Positions 44,492 through 53,477 are shown, numbered from the stretch's first letter. The stretch: DNA of 64,000 nucleotides from Rhodanobacteraceae bacterium (GCA_004299555.1 SCQU01000013.1:62001-126000); one strand, 5' to 3'. Notes: a model not told the origin generated them from the letters alone. Translations and numbers: made by a program.

Positions 44492-44964
44492 CCGCAACGG
44501 AAAAGCCCGCACCGGCCGTGCACCTGGCCTACGCGGCCTCACGCCGCGGCGTGCCGGCACCCGCGAGCTTCCAGCACTGGGTGGCGGCAGCGCTGGCGGG
44601 TGCGCGGCACCATGCCCCCGCGGAACTGTCGATCCGCGTCGTCGGCGCACGCGAGGGCCGCAGCCTCAATCGCCGCTACCGCAACAAGGATCGCGCCACC
44701 AACGTGCTCTCGTTTCCGGTCGAATTGCCGCGCGGGGTGACGTCACCCTTGATCGGCGACCTCGTGATCTGCGCCAGCGTGGTGATGCGCGAAGCCCGCG
44801 AACAGCACAAGCTGCCCCGCGACCACTACGCGCACCTGACGGTCCACGGCGTATTGCACCTCCTCGGCTACGACCACACCAACGACGCCGAGGCAACGCA
44901 AATGGAAGCGCTGGAGACGCGCGTCCTTGGCAGGCTCGGCATCGCCGACCCCTACGCGACGTAG
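44488..44964 (+). CDS. ybeY: Endoribonuclease YbeY
   Basis: A 158-residue zinc endoribonuclease in 16S rRNA maturation and ribosome quality control. The metal site is TVHGVLHLLGYDH (the three His of the H-G-x-L-H-L-x-G-Y-D-H pattern), and NKDRATNVLSFP is the conserved upstream block. The last codons lie inside an 8-bp perfect hairpin (44949-44967). Translationally coupled to ybeZ. Confidence 0.94.
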   Translation: MTATEKPAPAVHLAYAASRRGVPAPASFQHWVAAALAGARHHAPAELSIRVVGAREGRSLNRRYRNKDRATNVLSFPVELPRGVTSPLIGDLVICASVVMREAREQHKLPRDHYAHLTVHGVLHLLGYDHTNDAEATQMEALETRVLGRLGIADPYAT

Positions 44965-44967
44965 GGG
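44949..44967 (+). other. Hairpin spanning the ybeY stop
   Basis: Perfect 8-bp stem CCCCTACG/CGTAGGGG with a 3-base loop; it covers the ybeY stop codon. No T-run follows. A second palindrome, CCCCTAGGGG (45004-45013), lies just before the corC start, and the CCCCT/AGGGG arms of the two elements could pair alternatively. Confidence 0.45.
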
Positions 44968-45015
44968 CAGCGCGGCCATACCCTGCTAGAATAAGCAACC
45001 CGCCCCCTAGGGGAC

Positions 45016-45873
45016 GTGTCCACGCCTATGTCAGCCGAACCCCCAAGTACCAACGGCCCCGCCCATCGCTCACTGTGGGATCGTCTGGGCCACATGCTCA
45101 CCGGCGAGCCGCGCAACCCCGAGGAACTGCTCGAGGAGCTGCGGGAAGCGCAGACCAACGGCCTGCTCACCGGCGAAACCTACGCCATGATCGAAGGCGC
45201 GATCCGGGTCACCGAGATGGTGGTCGGCGACGTGATGGTGCCGCGCGCGCAGATGGTCACGCTGGACGTCGCCGCCGACCCTGCAGCGATCATCGAGGCC
45301 GTGATCGAATCCGGCCACTCGCGCTTTCCAGTCCACGGTGAGGACAAGGACGAAATCCTTGGCATCCTCCTGGCCAAGGACCTGCTGCAGCGCAACGGCG
45401 ATGAAATGCCGCCGATCAAGGCCCTGCTGCGCCGCGCGGTGATGATCCCCGAATCCATGCGCCTCAACGTCCTCCTGGCCGAGTTTCGCCGCTCGCGCAA
45501 CCACATGGCGGTGGTGGTCGACGAATACGGCGGCGTGGCCGGGCTGGTCACGATCGAGGACGTGCTGGAGGAAATCGTCGGCGAAATCGACGACGAACAC
45601 GACGATGCCGTGCCGCCCAGGTTGATCGAAGCGCAGGCTGACGGCAGCTGGCTGGTCGATGCCTTGACGCCGATCGAGGATTTCAACCAACACTTTGAAA
45701 CAACGCTGTCCGATGACGAGTACGACACCATCGGCGGCCTCGTGACGGCCGCGATCGGCCACCTGCCCGACCCCGGCGAAAGCACAACACTGGAGGACCT
45801 CGCGTTTGACGTCACCCAGGCCGACGACCGCCGGGCGCTGCGCTTCCGGGTGAGCAAGACGGCGACCGAATAG
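45016..45873 (+). CDS. corC: CBS-domain Mg/Co transport protein CorC (YbeX)
   Basis: A 285-residue soluble CorC/YbeX-type protein with two CBS modules (about 75-190, DVMVPRAQMVTLDV and VDEYGGVAGLVTIEDVLEEI) and a CorC_HlyC domain (about 205-280). It is linked to magnesium and cobalt handling. The start is uncertain: GTG at 45016 or ATG at 45028. A candidate TAGAAT -10 box (44987-44992) lies upstream of it, so it may have its own promoter inside the ybeZYX unit. Confidence 0.88.
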   Translation: MSTPMSAEPPSTNGPAHRSLWDRLGHMLTGEPRNPEELLEELREAQTNGLLTGETYAMIEGAIRVTEMVVGDVMVPRAQMVTLDVAADPAAIIEAVIESGHSRFPVHGEDKDEILGILLAKDLLQRNGDEMPPIKALLRRAVMIPESMRLNVLLAEFRRSRNHMAVVVDEYGGVAGLVTIEDVLEEIVGEIDDEHDDAVPPRLIEAQADGSWLVDALTPIEDFNQHFETTLSDDEYDTIGGLVTAAIGHLPDPGESTTLEDLAFDVTQADDRRALRFRVSKTATE

Positions 45874-45983
45874 CACACCGCCTGCTGCATCCCGCCGCCT
45901 TCAAAGCGAGGGGAACCGCGACGCGGTCGCGGAAGGATGTCGCGCTTATGATGTGCGCTGATCACTGCAGCGCCACACACACG

Positions 45984-47249
45984 ATGTCCGCCCAACACCC
46001 GTTCGCGTCCCTGTTCGCATGGGCGCTCGCCGCGATGCTGCTTTGCACCCTGTCGCCGCCGCGTGCCGACGCCGGCATCGTCGACGCGCCAGGTGCCGAC
46101 CTGCGCGTGGATCTTTATACCTACGGGCCCGGCACCGTGTACTGGGAACGCTTCGGCCATGACGCGCTGGTCATCACCGATACCGCGAGCGGCGAGGCGT
46201 ACGCGTTCAACTACGGCACGTTCGACTTCAACCAGAATGACTTCTACCTCAACTTCGCGCGCGGGGTCATGATCTACCGCGCCGCGGCGTGGCCGGTGGC
46301 CGATGACCTCCAGGAATACTCGGGCGCGGGCCGCTCGATCACCGACGAGCGCCTGAACCTGACGCCCAACCAGCGCGCACGGCTGCGCGATTTCCTGGTC
46401 TGGAACGTACAACCGGAACACGCGCGCTACCGCTACCGCTACTTTGCGGACAATTGCACCACCCGCGTGCGCGATGCGCTGGACCGGGTACTGGACGGCT
46501 CGCTGCGCGCGCAGTTGGCCGGTCCCGCTGCGCACGGCGAAACCTACCGCAGCGAAACCGACCGGCTGATGTCCGGGCAACCGTGGCTCATGTATGTGCT
46601 GGACCTTGGCCTTGGTCCCTACGCCGACCAGCCACTGACGCGCTGGACCGGCGCCTTCATTCCGGCGCGCCTGATGCAGGAACTGCGCGGCGCGCGTGGC
46701 AGCAACGGCAAGCCCCTGGTGCAGGCGGATGCGGTGCTGTCGCCGCAGCGCCTGCCGAGCCCGCCCGCCACGCCGCCGGACCTGCGCTGGCCGCTGCTGA
46801 TCGCCGGGCTGGTGCTCGGTACCGCATTCATCGCGTCCGCATGGTTGCGCAACCAGTACGCAGTCGAACGCTGGTGGTTCGCCGGTGCCGGTGCGCTGTA
46901 CACAACGCTTGCGGGCACCGCCGGCGCGCTGCTGCTGGTGCTGTGGTTCGCCACCGCGCACCGCGCCGCGTGGGCCAACGAAAACCTCTGGCTGTTCAAC
47001 CCCGGCGCCTGGCTGCTCATTCCCGGCTTGCTGCGCCTGCGCAGGCCCGGTGCCGGCGCCAGCCGCTTCATGCTGTGGACGGCCGGAGTGCTCACCACGC
47101 TCGCGCTCATCGGCTTGCTGACCAAGCTGACCCCATGGGCGCCCCAACACAACCTGCCATGGATCCTGTTCGCACTGCCCGCCTGGCTTGGCCTGCTCGC
47201 CGGCCTGTGGTTGATGCGCACGCGCAAATCCATGGCAATCTCCGCATAA
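45984..47249 (+). CDS. DUF4105 / Lnb-type membrane protein
   Basis: A 421-residue protein with a signal/membrane segment (about 8-24, ending RADA), a periplasmic domain (31-260) of the DUF4105 family (now Lnb N-terminal domain), and about five C-terminal membrane helices. The domain carries YWERFGHDALVI (H59) and the FADNCTTRVRDAL block (C158); this H...NC arrangement resembles LRAT/NlpC-type cysteine acyltransferases. Lnb of Bacteroides performs lipoprotein N-acylation. The gene sits directly after corC, where lnt is usual. Start ATG at 45984 is preferred; two earlier ATGs are at 45948 and 45951. Confidence 0.75.
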   Translation: MSAQHPFASLFAWALAAMLLCTLSPPRADAGIVDAPGADLRVDLYTYGPGTVYWERFGHDALVITDTASGEAYAFNYGTFDFNQNDFYLNFARGVMIYRAAAWPVADDLQEYSGAGRSITDERLNLTPNQRARLRDFLVWNVQPEHARYRYRYFADNCTTRVRDALDRVLDGSLRAQLAGPAAHGETYRSETDRLMSGQPWLMYVLDLGLGPYADQPLTRWTGAFIPARLMQELRGARGSNGKPLVQADAVLSPQRLPSPPATPPDLRWPLLIAGLVLGTAFIASAWLRNQYAVERWWFAGAGALYTTLAGTAGALLLVLWFATAHRAAWANENLWLFNPGAWLLIPGLLRLRRPGAGASRFMLWTAGVLTTLALIGLLTKLTPWAPQHNLPWILFALPAWLGLLAGLWLMRTRKSMAISA

Positions 47250-47256
47250 TCGGCAC

Positions 47257-48249
47257 ATGGATACGCCATCGACCACCGGCATGGTCGCCAACTGCGTCGC
47301 ATACGGCGCGGACGGCCACAGGATCGGCAGCATCACGCTGGATGAGATCAGCAACTTTCTTGCCCAGCCGGGCGGCTTCGTCTGGGTCGGGCTGGTCGAG
47401 CCGGACGAGCCCCTGCTGGAAAAACTGCAGGTCCAGTTCGGCCTGCACGAACTGGCGGTCGAGGACGCACACACCGCCCACCAGCGGCAGAAGATCGAGT
47501 CTTACGGCGACTCGCTGTTCATCGTCGTCCAGACCGCCCAAACCACCGGCGCCAAGATCGCCTTCGGCGAAACCCACATCTTCCTCGGCAAGCGTTACCT
47601 CCTGTCGGTACGCCACGGCGCATCGCAGCCCTACGTGCCCGCGCGCCGCAACTGCGAACAGGCGCCCGAGCACCTCGCGTTTGGCCCCAGCTACGCGCTC
47701 TACGCCATTCTCGACCTGATCGTCGACAACTACCTGCCCATCGTGCAGGACTTCAGGAAAGAGCTGCAGGAGCTCGAGCACGACGTATTCGAGGACGTTT
47801 CCAACCGCGACGTCACGCGGCGGCTGTATGACATGCAGCGCGACCTGCTGACACTGAAACTCGCGGCTACACCACTGCAAGACATCCTGGGGCAACTGGT
47901 GCGACTCCACCCCGAGGTGATCCGCGACGAGGTCCGGCCTTATTTTCGTGACGTGCAGGATCACGTCACCCGGGTCAGCGATGCGATCAACGCCATGCGT
48001 GAAATGCTGGGTGCGGCGATGAACGTGAACCTGTCGCTGATCACCGTGCGCCAGAACGAAGTCGTGAAACGACTGGCGGGGTGGGCCGCACTGCTGGCCG
48101 CACCCACCCTGCTTGCAAGCTGGTACGGGATGAACTTCCGCGACATGCCGGAACTGGCGCGGCCCGACGCCTACCCAATCATCATCGGCGTCACCGCGGC
48201 CATCTGCGTCACGCTGTTTGTCATCCTCAAGCGCGCGAAGTGGTTGTAG
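47257..48249 (+). CDS. corA: CorA-family magnesium/cobalt channel
   Basis: A 330-residue CorA-type ion channel. A cytoplasmic N-terminal domain and a long helix (with PTLLASWYGMNFRDMPEL at the first membrane segment) lead to two C-terminal helices. The YGMN motif that lines the CorA selectivity filter is intact, and the protein ends in a Lys-rich tail (LKRAKWL). Its last 23 bases overlap lgt on the other strand. Confidence 0.9.
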   Translation: MDTPSTTGMVANCVAYGADGHRIGSITLDEISNFLAQPGGFVWVGLVEPDEPLLEKLQVQFGLHELAVEDAHTAHQRQKIESYGDSLFIVVQTAQTTGAKIAFGETHIFLGKRYLLSVRHGASQPYVPARRNCEQAPEHLAFGPSYALYAILDLIVDNYLPIVQDFRKELQELEHDVFEDVSNRDVTRRLYDMQRDLLTLKLAATPLQDILGQLVRLHPEVIRDEVRPYFRDVQDHVTRVSDAINAMREMLGAAMNVNLSLITVRQNEVVKRLAGWAALLAAPTLLASWYGMNFRDMPELARPDAYPIIIGVTAAICVTLFVILKRAKWL

Positions 48250-49144
48250 CCGCGGCCGCCCGCGGTTCCACCACCGGCGCGCGCCGCGACCACCACAGCA
48301 GGAACAGCCCAACCAGGATCAACGGGACGGACTGCACCTGGCCCATGGTCAGCCAACCCGTGTGCAACAGGTAACCCAGCTGCGGATCGGGTTCGCGGAT
48401 GAATTCAACGCCAAACCGGAACACGCCGTAGAGCAACGCGAACAGGCCCGACACCGCATACCGGTGCCGCGGCTTGATCGAGAACACCCACAGCGCGACA
48501 AACAGCACCACGCCTTCAAGAAAGAATTCGTACAGTTCGGACGGCTGCCGCGCATACGCATCCAGTGCCCCGCTCGGATACAGCGTCCGCAACTGGTCGA
48601 TGCTCATTCCGGCGAACTTCGGGTTTTCCTGCAGCGCGTGCGGATAGATCATGGCCCATGGCAACGTGCTGATTTTGCCCCACAACTCACCGTTGATGAA
48701 ATTGCCGAGCCGGCCAAGGCCCAGGCCGATCGGCACCAGCGGGGCCACGAAATCCACCACGTCGAAGTAGTGCCTGACCGTGCCGCGCCGGCGCCACCAC
48801 CACCACAGGCTCGCGACCAGCACCCCCAGCAGCCCGCCGTGGAAGGACATGCCGCCGTCCCACACGCGAAAGATCTGTGCGGGGTCGCGCCACACCCAGC
48901 TGATGGGCTGGTAGGTCAACATGTACCAGATGCGGCCGCCGACGATGACACCCAGCATCGCGTAGAAGGCGAGGTCGAAGAACCCGTCCCGGTCGACCTG
49001 CAGACGCCCCTGGCGCCGGCGGTACTCGCCCAGCACCAGCGCCGCGACGAAGCCAACCAGGTACATCAACCCGTACCAATGCACCCCGAACGAAAAAATG
49101 TGGAACGCAACCGGATCGATGCCAAGGAACAGCGGGTGGGTCAT
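48227..49144 (-). CDS. lgt: Prolipoprotein diacylglyceryl transferase Lgt
   Basis: A 305-residue inner-membrane enzyme that transfers diacylglycerol from phosphatidylglycerol to the lipobox Cys, the first step of lipoprotein maturation. Seven hydrophobic segments are visible. The Lgt signature GRLGNFINGELWG is intact (corresponding to the essential Asn-Gly-Glu region), and GVHWYGLMYLVGF is the conserved first helix. Start ATG at 49144. It ends convergently with corA. Confidence 0.96.
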   Translation of the reverse strand: MTHPLFLGIDPVAFHIFSFGVHWYGLMYLVGFVAALVLGEYRRRQGRLQVDRDGFFDLAFYAMLGVIVGGRIWYMLTYQPISWVWRDPAQIFRVWDGGMSFHGGLLGVLVASLWWWWRRRGTVRHYFDVVDFVAPLVPIGLGLGRLGNFINGELWGKISTLPWAMIYPHALQENPKFAGMSIDQLRTLYPSGALDAYARQPSELYEFFLEGVVLFVALWVFSIKPRHRYAVSGLFALLYGVFRFGVEFIREPDPQLGYLLHTGWLTMGQVQSVPLILVGLFLLWWSRRAPVVEPRAAAATTTSRA

Positions 49145-49249
49145 GGGGTGGCCAATGCGGGCGATGACCGCGCATTCTACCCTGCGCGCGCGCAGGCCAC
49201 GCGCTGACACGCGGCAACCGTGCGCGGCAACGCGTGCAAGAATGACCGC

Positions 49250-49843
49250 ATGCGCCCGCACCGCCCGTTCATCCTGCCCGACGTGCTTGCACCCGGCCTT
49301 CGTGTCGTCTTCTGTGGCACCGCGCCCGGGACCCGCTCGGCGCACGATCGCGCGTACTACGCGCACCCGGGCAACCATTTCTGGCGCGCCCTGTTCGCGG
49401 CGGGCCTGACGCCGCGCCAACTGGCGCCGGCCGACTTCCGCACGGTGCTGGAATTCGGGATCGGGCTCACCGACGTTGCCAAACACGCGTCTGGTGCCGA
49501 TGCCGAGCTGCCCCGCGAGGCGTTCGACGCGCCGGCCCTGCGCCGCAAACTCCGGCGTTACCAGCCGCGCATCGTCGCGTTTACCAGCAAGAATGCAGCG
49601 CGCGCCGCGCTTGGCAGCGGCGCGCGCAGGCTTCCCTACGGCGAGCAGGCCCAACGCGTCGCGGGCTGCCGCGTGTTCGTGCTACCCTCGCCGTCCGGCC
49701 AGGCGCGCGGATTCTGGGACCTCAAGCCATGGCGCGCGCTCGCCCGCGCGGCCCACGAACGCGCCGCTGCGGTCATCAGCGCGCGGCAAACCCCGACTTG
49801 CGGACAATCAGCATCGCCAGCTCCAGCGACTGCTCGTAGTTGA
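49250..49843 (+). CDS. mug: Mug-family mismatch-specific uracil/thymine DNA glycosylase
   Basis: A 197-residue DNA repair glycosylase-like protein. It follows Mug closely: ILPDVLAPGLRVVFCG, then HPGNHFWRALFAAG, DVAKHASGAD and VLPSPSGQARGFWDLK. The residue aligned to the catalytic Asn (E. coli Mug INPG) is Ala in GTAPG (A25), which may reduce or alter activity. The 3' end overlaps the DAHP synthase gene by 68 bases. Confidence 0.82.
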   Translation: MRPHRPFILPDVLAPGLRVVFCGTAPGTRSAHDRAYYAHPGNHFWRALFAAGLTPRQLAPADFRTVLEFGIGLTDVAKHASGADAELPREAFDAPALRRKLRRYQPRIVAFTSKNAARAALGSGARRLPYGEQAQRVAGCRVFVLPSPSGQARGFWDLKPWRALARAAHERAAAVISARQTPTCGQSASPAPATARS

Positions 49844-51167
49844 GCCGGGGATCGACGGTGGACTTGTAGGCGCGGCCGAGATCGGCTTCCGACAGATTGC
49901 GCGCGCCGCCGAGGCACTCGGTCACATCCTCGCCCGTGAGCTCCAGGTGCACGCCACCCAACCGCGAACCGGCGGCAGCGTGGATATCGAACGCCTGCTC
50001 GAGCTCGCTGCGGATGTTGGCGAAGCGTCGCGTCTTCACGCCGGTGCCAAGCCTTTCGGTATTGCCATGCATCGGGTCGCACACCCACAGCACCCGCCGG
50101 CCGGTGGCCTGCACCGCCTCGATCAATCGCGGCAGATGCTGCGCAATCCCGCCCGCGCCCATGCGGTGGATCAACGTCAGCCGCCCCGGCTCGTCATCGG
50201 GGTTCAGCACATCCACCAGTTCCTGCAGCTGATCCGGGTGCATCGCCGGGCCCACCTTGATCGCGACCGGGTTGCGGATGCCGCGGCAAAACTCGACGTG
50301 CGCGCCGTCCAGCGCGGCGGTGCGCATGCCGATCCACGGGAAGTGGGTGGACAGGTCAAACCAGCCCCACTGCCGCGGGACCTGCCGCGTGAGCGCCTGC
50401 TCGTAGGGCAGCAGCAACGCTTCGTGGGACGTGTAGAAGTCGGCGCGGCGAAAGCCGCCGATGGGCCCGGCAAGGGTCTCCATGAAGTGCATCGCGCCGG
50501 AGATGCCATCAACCATCCGCCGGTACTCGGCGGCCAGCGGCGAGCGTTCCACCCACGCAAGATTCCAGTACTCCGGGTGGTGCAGGTCGGCGAACCCGCC
50601 GCTGACAAGCGCGCGCACGAAATTCATGGTCATCGCCGAGCGCGCGTGACCTTCCAGCATCCGCCGGGGATCGGCACGCCGGGCAGCCGGCGTGAACTCG
50701 GGGCCGTTGACCAGGTCGCCGCGGTACACCGGCAACGTGACGCCGTCGATGGTTTCCGTATCGGTCGAACGCGGCTTGGCGTACTGGCCGGCAAAACGCC
50801 CGACCCTCAGTACCGGCACGCGAAGGCCATGCACGAGCACGAGGCTCATCTGCAGCAATACCTTGAGGCGGTTGGCGATCACCTCGTTGTTGCAGTCGGC
50901 AAAAGTCTCGGCGCAGTCGCCACCCTGCAGCAGGAAGCGGCGGCCCAGCTGCGCATCGGCCAGGAGCTGCTTGAGATCCAGCACTTCCCACGAGGTCACC
51001 AGCGGCGGCAGCCGCCCGAGCTCGTCCAACGCAGCCTGCATTTCCGCAGGGTCGTCGTAGTGCGGCATCTGCGCGGCCGGGTGCGCGTGCCAGCTGCCGG
51101 GCGTCCACGAGCGGGCGTCCTGCACCGGACGCAGGGGCGCACGCAACGGCTTCCCGGGAATGGTCAT
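49776..51167 (-). CDS. Class II (plant/microbial-type) 3-deoxy-D-arabino-heptulosonate 7-phosphate synthase
   Basis: A 463-residue DAHP synthase that condenses PEP and erythrose-4-phosphate in the first step of aromatic amino acid synthesis. It is the long class II type, not AroG-like: typical stretches are LLQGGDCAETFADC, GPIGGFRRADFYTSHEALLL, RMGAGGIAQHLP and CDPMHGNTERL (metal ligands include Cys, His, Glu and Asp). The ATG at 51167 matches the usual N-terminus. It begins 1 base after the dsbB stop. Confidence 0.93.
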   Translation of the reverse strand: MTIPGKPLRAPLRPVQDARSWTPGSWHAHPAAQMPHYDDPAEMQAALDELGRLPPLVTSWEVLDLKQLLADAQLGRRFLLQGGDCAETFADCNNEVIANRLKVLLQMSLVLVHGLRVPVLRVGRFAGQYAKPRSTDTETIDGVTLPVYRGDLVNGPEFTPAARRADPRRMLEGHARSAMTMNFVRALVSGGFADLHHPEYWNLAWVERSPLAAEYRRMVDGISGAMHFMETLAGPIGGFRRADFYTSHEALLLPYEQALTRQVPRQWGWFDLSTHFPWIGMRTAALDGAHVEFCRGIRNPVAIKVGPAMHPDQLQELVDVLNPDDEPGRLTLIHRMGAGGIAQHLPRLIEAVQATGRRVLWVCDPMHGNTERLGTGVKTRRFANIRSELEQAFDIHAAAGSRLGGVHLELTGEDVTECLGGARNLSEADLGRAYKSTVDPRLNYEQSLELAMLIVRKSGFAAR

Positions 51168-51168
51168 G

Positions 51169-51720
51169 TCAGCTCCGTGTCCTGCGCAGTGGACGCGGCG
51201 CATCCAGGCTACGCCGCCGCGCGCGCGGCAGCAGTGCCCAGGCGGCGAGCAGGAGGTACCAGATCAGGGTCCAGCCGGCCATGGTCAGGCCCAGGAAGCG
51301 CCAAGTGACCTTGGCGCAGTCGCCATCGCCGCGCAGCATGGTGGTGATGAACTGGCTGAGGGGGATGTAGTGGCCCTTGAGCTGCATCAGCAGCATGTTG
51401 AATCCGGCGCCGCAGGCAGGTACCTGGCCCGCCGGCAGCGACTGCAGCCACAGCTGGCGAAGTGCAATCGCGGCGCCAAATACCGCGCCCGCGAGCACCA
51501 GTACTGCGTAGACCCAGCGCCCGCCACGCTGCGGCGCGTGCAATCCACCCACCAGAAACCAGAGTCCCATCCAGACGAACGCCACCCGCTGCAGGATGCA
51601 CAGGTTGCACGGCGTCAGGTGCATTTGCTGCTCGGAATACAGCGCATAGCCCAGCAAGGCCACGCACACGACAAACCCAAGCAGGAACGCGACGCGAAAG
51701 GACCAGCGCAGAGGATTCAT
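51169..51720 (-). CDS. dsbB: Disulfide bond formation protein DsbB
   Basis: A 183-residue inner-membrane protein that reoxidises DsbA with quinone. Four hydrophobic helices are visible. The first Cys pair is in LTPCNLCILQR (CxxC) and the second lies in the periplasmic loop, C in VPACGAGFN and C in GDGDCAKV. The ATG at 51720 starts directly in front of helix 1. It precedes the DAHP synthase gene on the same strand. Confidence 0.93.
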   Translation of the reverse strand: MNPLRWSFRVAFLLGFVVCVALLGYALYSEQQMHLTPCNLCILQRVAFVWMGLWFLVGGLHAPQRGGRWVYAVLVLAGAVFGAAIALRQLWLQSLPAGQVPACGAGFNMLLMQLKGHYIPLSQFITTMLRGDGDCAKVTWRFLGLTMAGWTLIWYLLLAAWALLPRARRRSLDAPRPLRRTRS

Positions 51721-51825
51721 GGCCGCCAGAATGACCCAGACAAGCTCGTTACGTTAGCGTTTTTGCTCGACGCTGTCAGCACCCGGCACGTGACCTTATC
51801 TGCGCGCTGCGCGGAACCCGGCGCC

Positions 51826-51858
51826 CCAAAACACAAACCCCGGCTTGCGGCCGGGGCT
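51826..51858 (-). terminator. Intrinsic terminator of the ribosomal cluster
   Basis: After rplQ, on the minus strand, a perfect 7-bp stem (GCCGGGG with CCCCGGC) around a TTGCG loop is followed by a T-rich stretch (TTTGTGTTTT). Position and form fit the end of the S10-spc-alpha transcript. Confidence 0.7.
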
Positions 51859-51882
51859 TGTCAAAACACGTGGCACGTACGG

Positions 51883-52266
51883 TTACTCTTCGCTCGCGGC
51901 CGGAGCCTGTGGCCGGCCGACCAACTCGACGTAGGCCATCGGTGCATTGTCGCCATCCCGGAAGCCGCACTTGATGAGGCGCAGGTAGCCGCCCTTGCGT
52001 TCGCGATAGCGGGGCCCGAGTTCCACAAACAGCTTGCCGACGGCCTGCTTGTCGCGCAAGCGCGCGAACGCCAGGCGGCGGTTGGCGACGCCGTCGACCT
52101 TGCCAAGGGTAATCAGGGGTTCGGCAACGCGCCGCAATTCCTTCGCCTTGGGCAAGGTGGTGCGGATCAGCTCGTGCTTGATCAACGATGCCGCCATGTT
52201 CTTGAACATGGCTTCGCGGTGGGCGCTGGTGCGATTGAGTTTGCGTCCGGATTTCATGTGGCGCAT
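51883..52266 (-). CDS. rplQ: 50S ribosomal protein L17
   Basis: A 127-residue L17, at the peptide exit tunnel. Typical N-terminus [20 protein letters not shown] with the following FKNMAASL. It is the last gene of the ribosomal cluster and lies 212 bases after rpoA, which is a longer gap than usual. The preferred start is the ATG at 52266, because the upstream in-frame extension is not L17-like. Confidence 0.97.
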   Translation of the reverse strand: MRHMKSGRKLNRTSAHREAMFKNMAASLIKHELIRTTLPKAKELRRVAEPLITLGKVDGVANRRLAFARLRDKQAVGKLFVELGPRYRERKGGYLRLIKCGFRDGDNAPMAYVELVGRPQAPAASEE

Positions 52267-52478
52267 GGTTATATCCCTCTGTGTTATCGTTATGGAGAAC
52301 CGGCACCTGCGTCCGGTTTCCGCGGTTACCCGCATTTTCGTGAAAAGTCGGGCCAGGAAGCCCGTTCTGGTGTTGCCGACCATCGAATCGCTTGAGGCGA
52401 TTCATGGCTCGTGACGCGACGATCATGGACGATCGTAAAAAACACACACGGTGACATGGGCGCGAAAACGCCCTTATA
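52267..52478 (-). other. Long rpoA-rplQ spacer with two inverted repeats
   Basis: This 212-base gap contains a 7-bp stem GAATCGC/GCGATTC with a 5-base loop (52385-52403) and a 6-bp stem ACGATC/GATCGT with a 6-base loop (52419-52436). The usual gap at this junction is only tens of bases. Possible processing or regulatory structures; no gene is seen. Confidence 0.5.
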
Positions 52479-53477
52479 TCAACCCAACTGCATCCCCGAC
52501 GCGATTCCCGCCGGCGGCCAGTTTTCGAGCTTGGTCCCCAGCGCCAAACCCTTGGCTCCAAGCACATCCTTGATTTCGGTCAGCGATTTCTTGCCAAGGT
52601 TTGGGGTCTTCAGCAGCTCGACCTCGGTCTTCTGCACCAGGTCGCCAATGTAGTAGATGCTCTCGGCCTTGAGGCAGTTGGCCGAACGCACCGTGAGTTC
52701 AAGGTCGTCGATCGGGCGCAGCAGCAGCGGGGAAACACCCGCCTTGTCGGCATCGGACTCCGCGGCTTCGCGCCGCTTGAAGTCACCGAACACCGACAGC
52801 TGATCGTGCAGGGTTTCGGCAGCCTGCCGCACCGCATCCTCGACCGCCATGGTGCCGTTGGTCTCGACGTCCAGGATCAGCTTGTCCAGGTTGGTGCGCT
52901 GCTCGACGCGCGCCGCATCCACCGAGTAGGCGACCCGCCGCACGGGGCAAAACGACGCATCGATCTGCAGCTTGCCGATCGCGCGGGCTTCCTCGTCGGG
53001 GTTGACCCGGCTCACGGCCGGCTGGTAGCCGATACCGCGCTTGGCCTTCAGTCGCATGTTGAAGGTCACATCCTTGGTCAGGTGGCAAATGACGTGCTCC
53101 GGATTGACGATCTCGACCGTGTGATCGGTGGTGATGTCGCCGGCGGTCACCACCCCCTGGCCCTTGCGCGACAGGCTGAGGTTGGCCTCGTCCACGCCAT
53201 TCAAACGGATCGCGACGCCCTTGAGGTTCAGCAGAACCTCAATCACGTCCTCCTGCAAACCTTCGAGCGTGGTGTACTCGTGCAGCACGCCGTCGATTTC
53301 CGCTTCGACGATCGCCGCACCCGCGATGGATGACAGCAACACGCGCCGCAGCGCATTGCCGAGCGTATGGCCGTAGCCACGATCGAGCGGTTCGACGATG
53401 ACGCGTGCATGATTGGGTCCGACCGGCTCGACTTTGAGACCGCGCGGACGCAAGACCTGGGTGGAAGAGACTGCCAT
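52479..53477 (-). CDS. rpoA: RNA polymerase alpha subunit
   Basis: A 332-residue alpha subunit with the assembly domain (about 1-230: [37 protein letters not shown]) and the C-terminal DNA/activator-contact domain ([20 protein letters not shown], then [19 protein letters not shown]). Downstream of rpsD in the alpha operon. Full expected length. Confidence 0.98.
   Translation of the reverse strand: MAVSSTQVLRPRGLKVEPVGPNHARVIVEPLDRGYGHTLGNALRRVLLSSIAGAAIVEAEIDGVLHEYTTLEGLQEDVIEVLLNLKGVAIRLNGVDEANLSLSRKGQGVVTAGDITTDHTVEIVNPEHVICHLTKDVTFNMRLKAKRGIGYQPAVSRVNPDEEARAIGKLQIDASFCPVRRVAYSVDAARVEQRTNLDKLILDVETNGTMAVEDAVRQAAETLHDQLSVFGDFKRREAAESDADKAGVSPLLLRPIDDLELTVRSANCLKAESIYYIGDLVQKTEVELLKTPNLGKKSLTEIKDVLGAKGLALGTKLENWPPAGIASGMQLG

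Noticed and set aside
45180-47474. 764-codon minus-strand frame across corC and the DUF4105 gene
   Set aside because: Low-complexity translation without motifs; both plus-strand genes are supported by conserved features.
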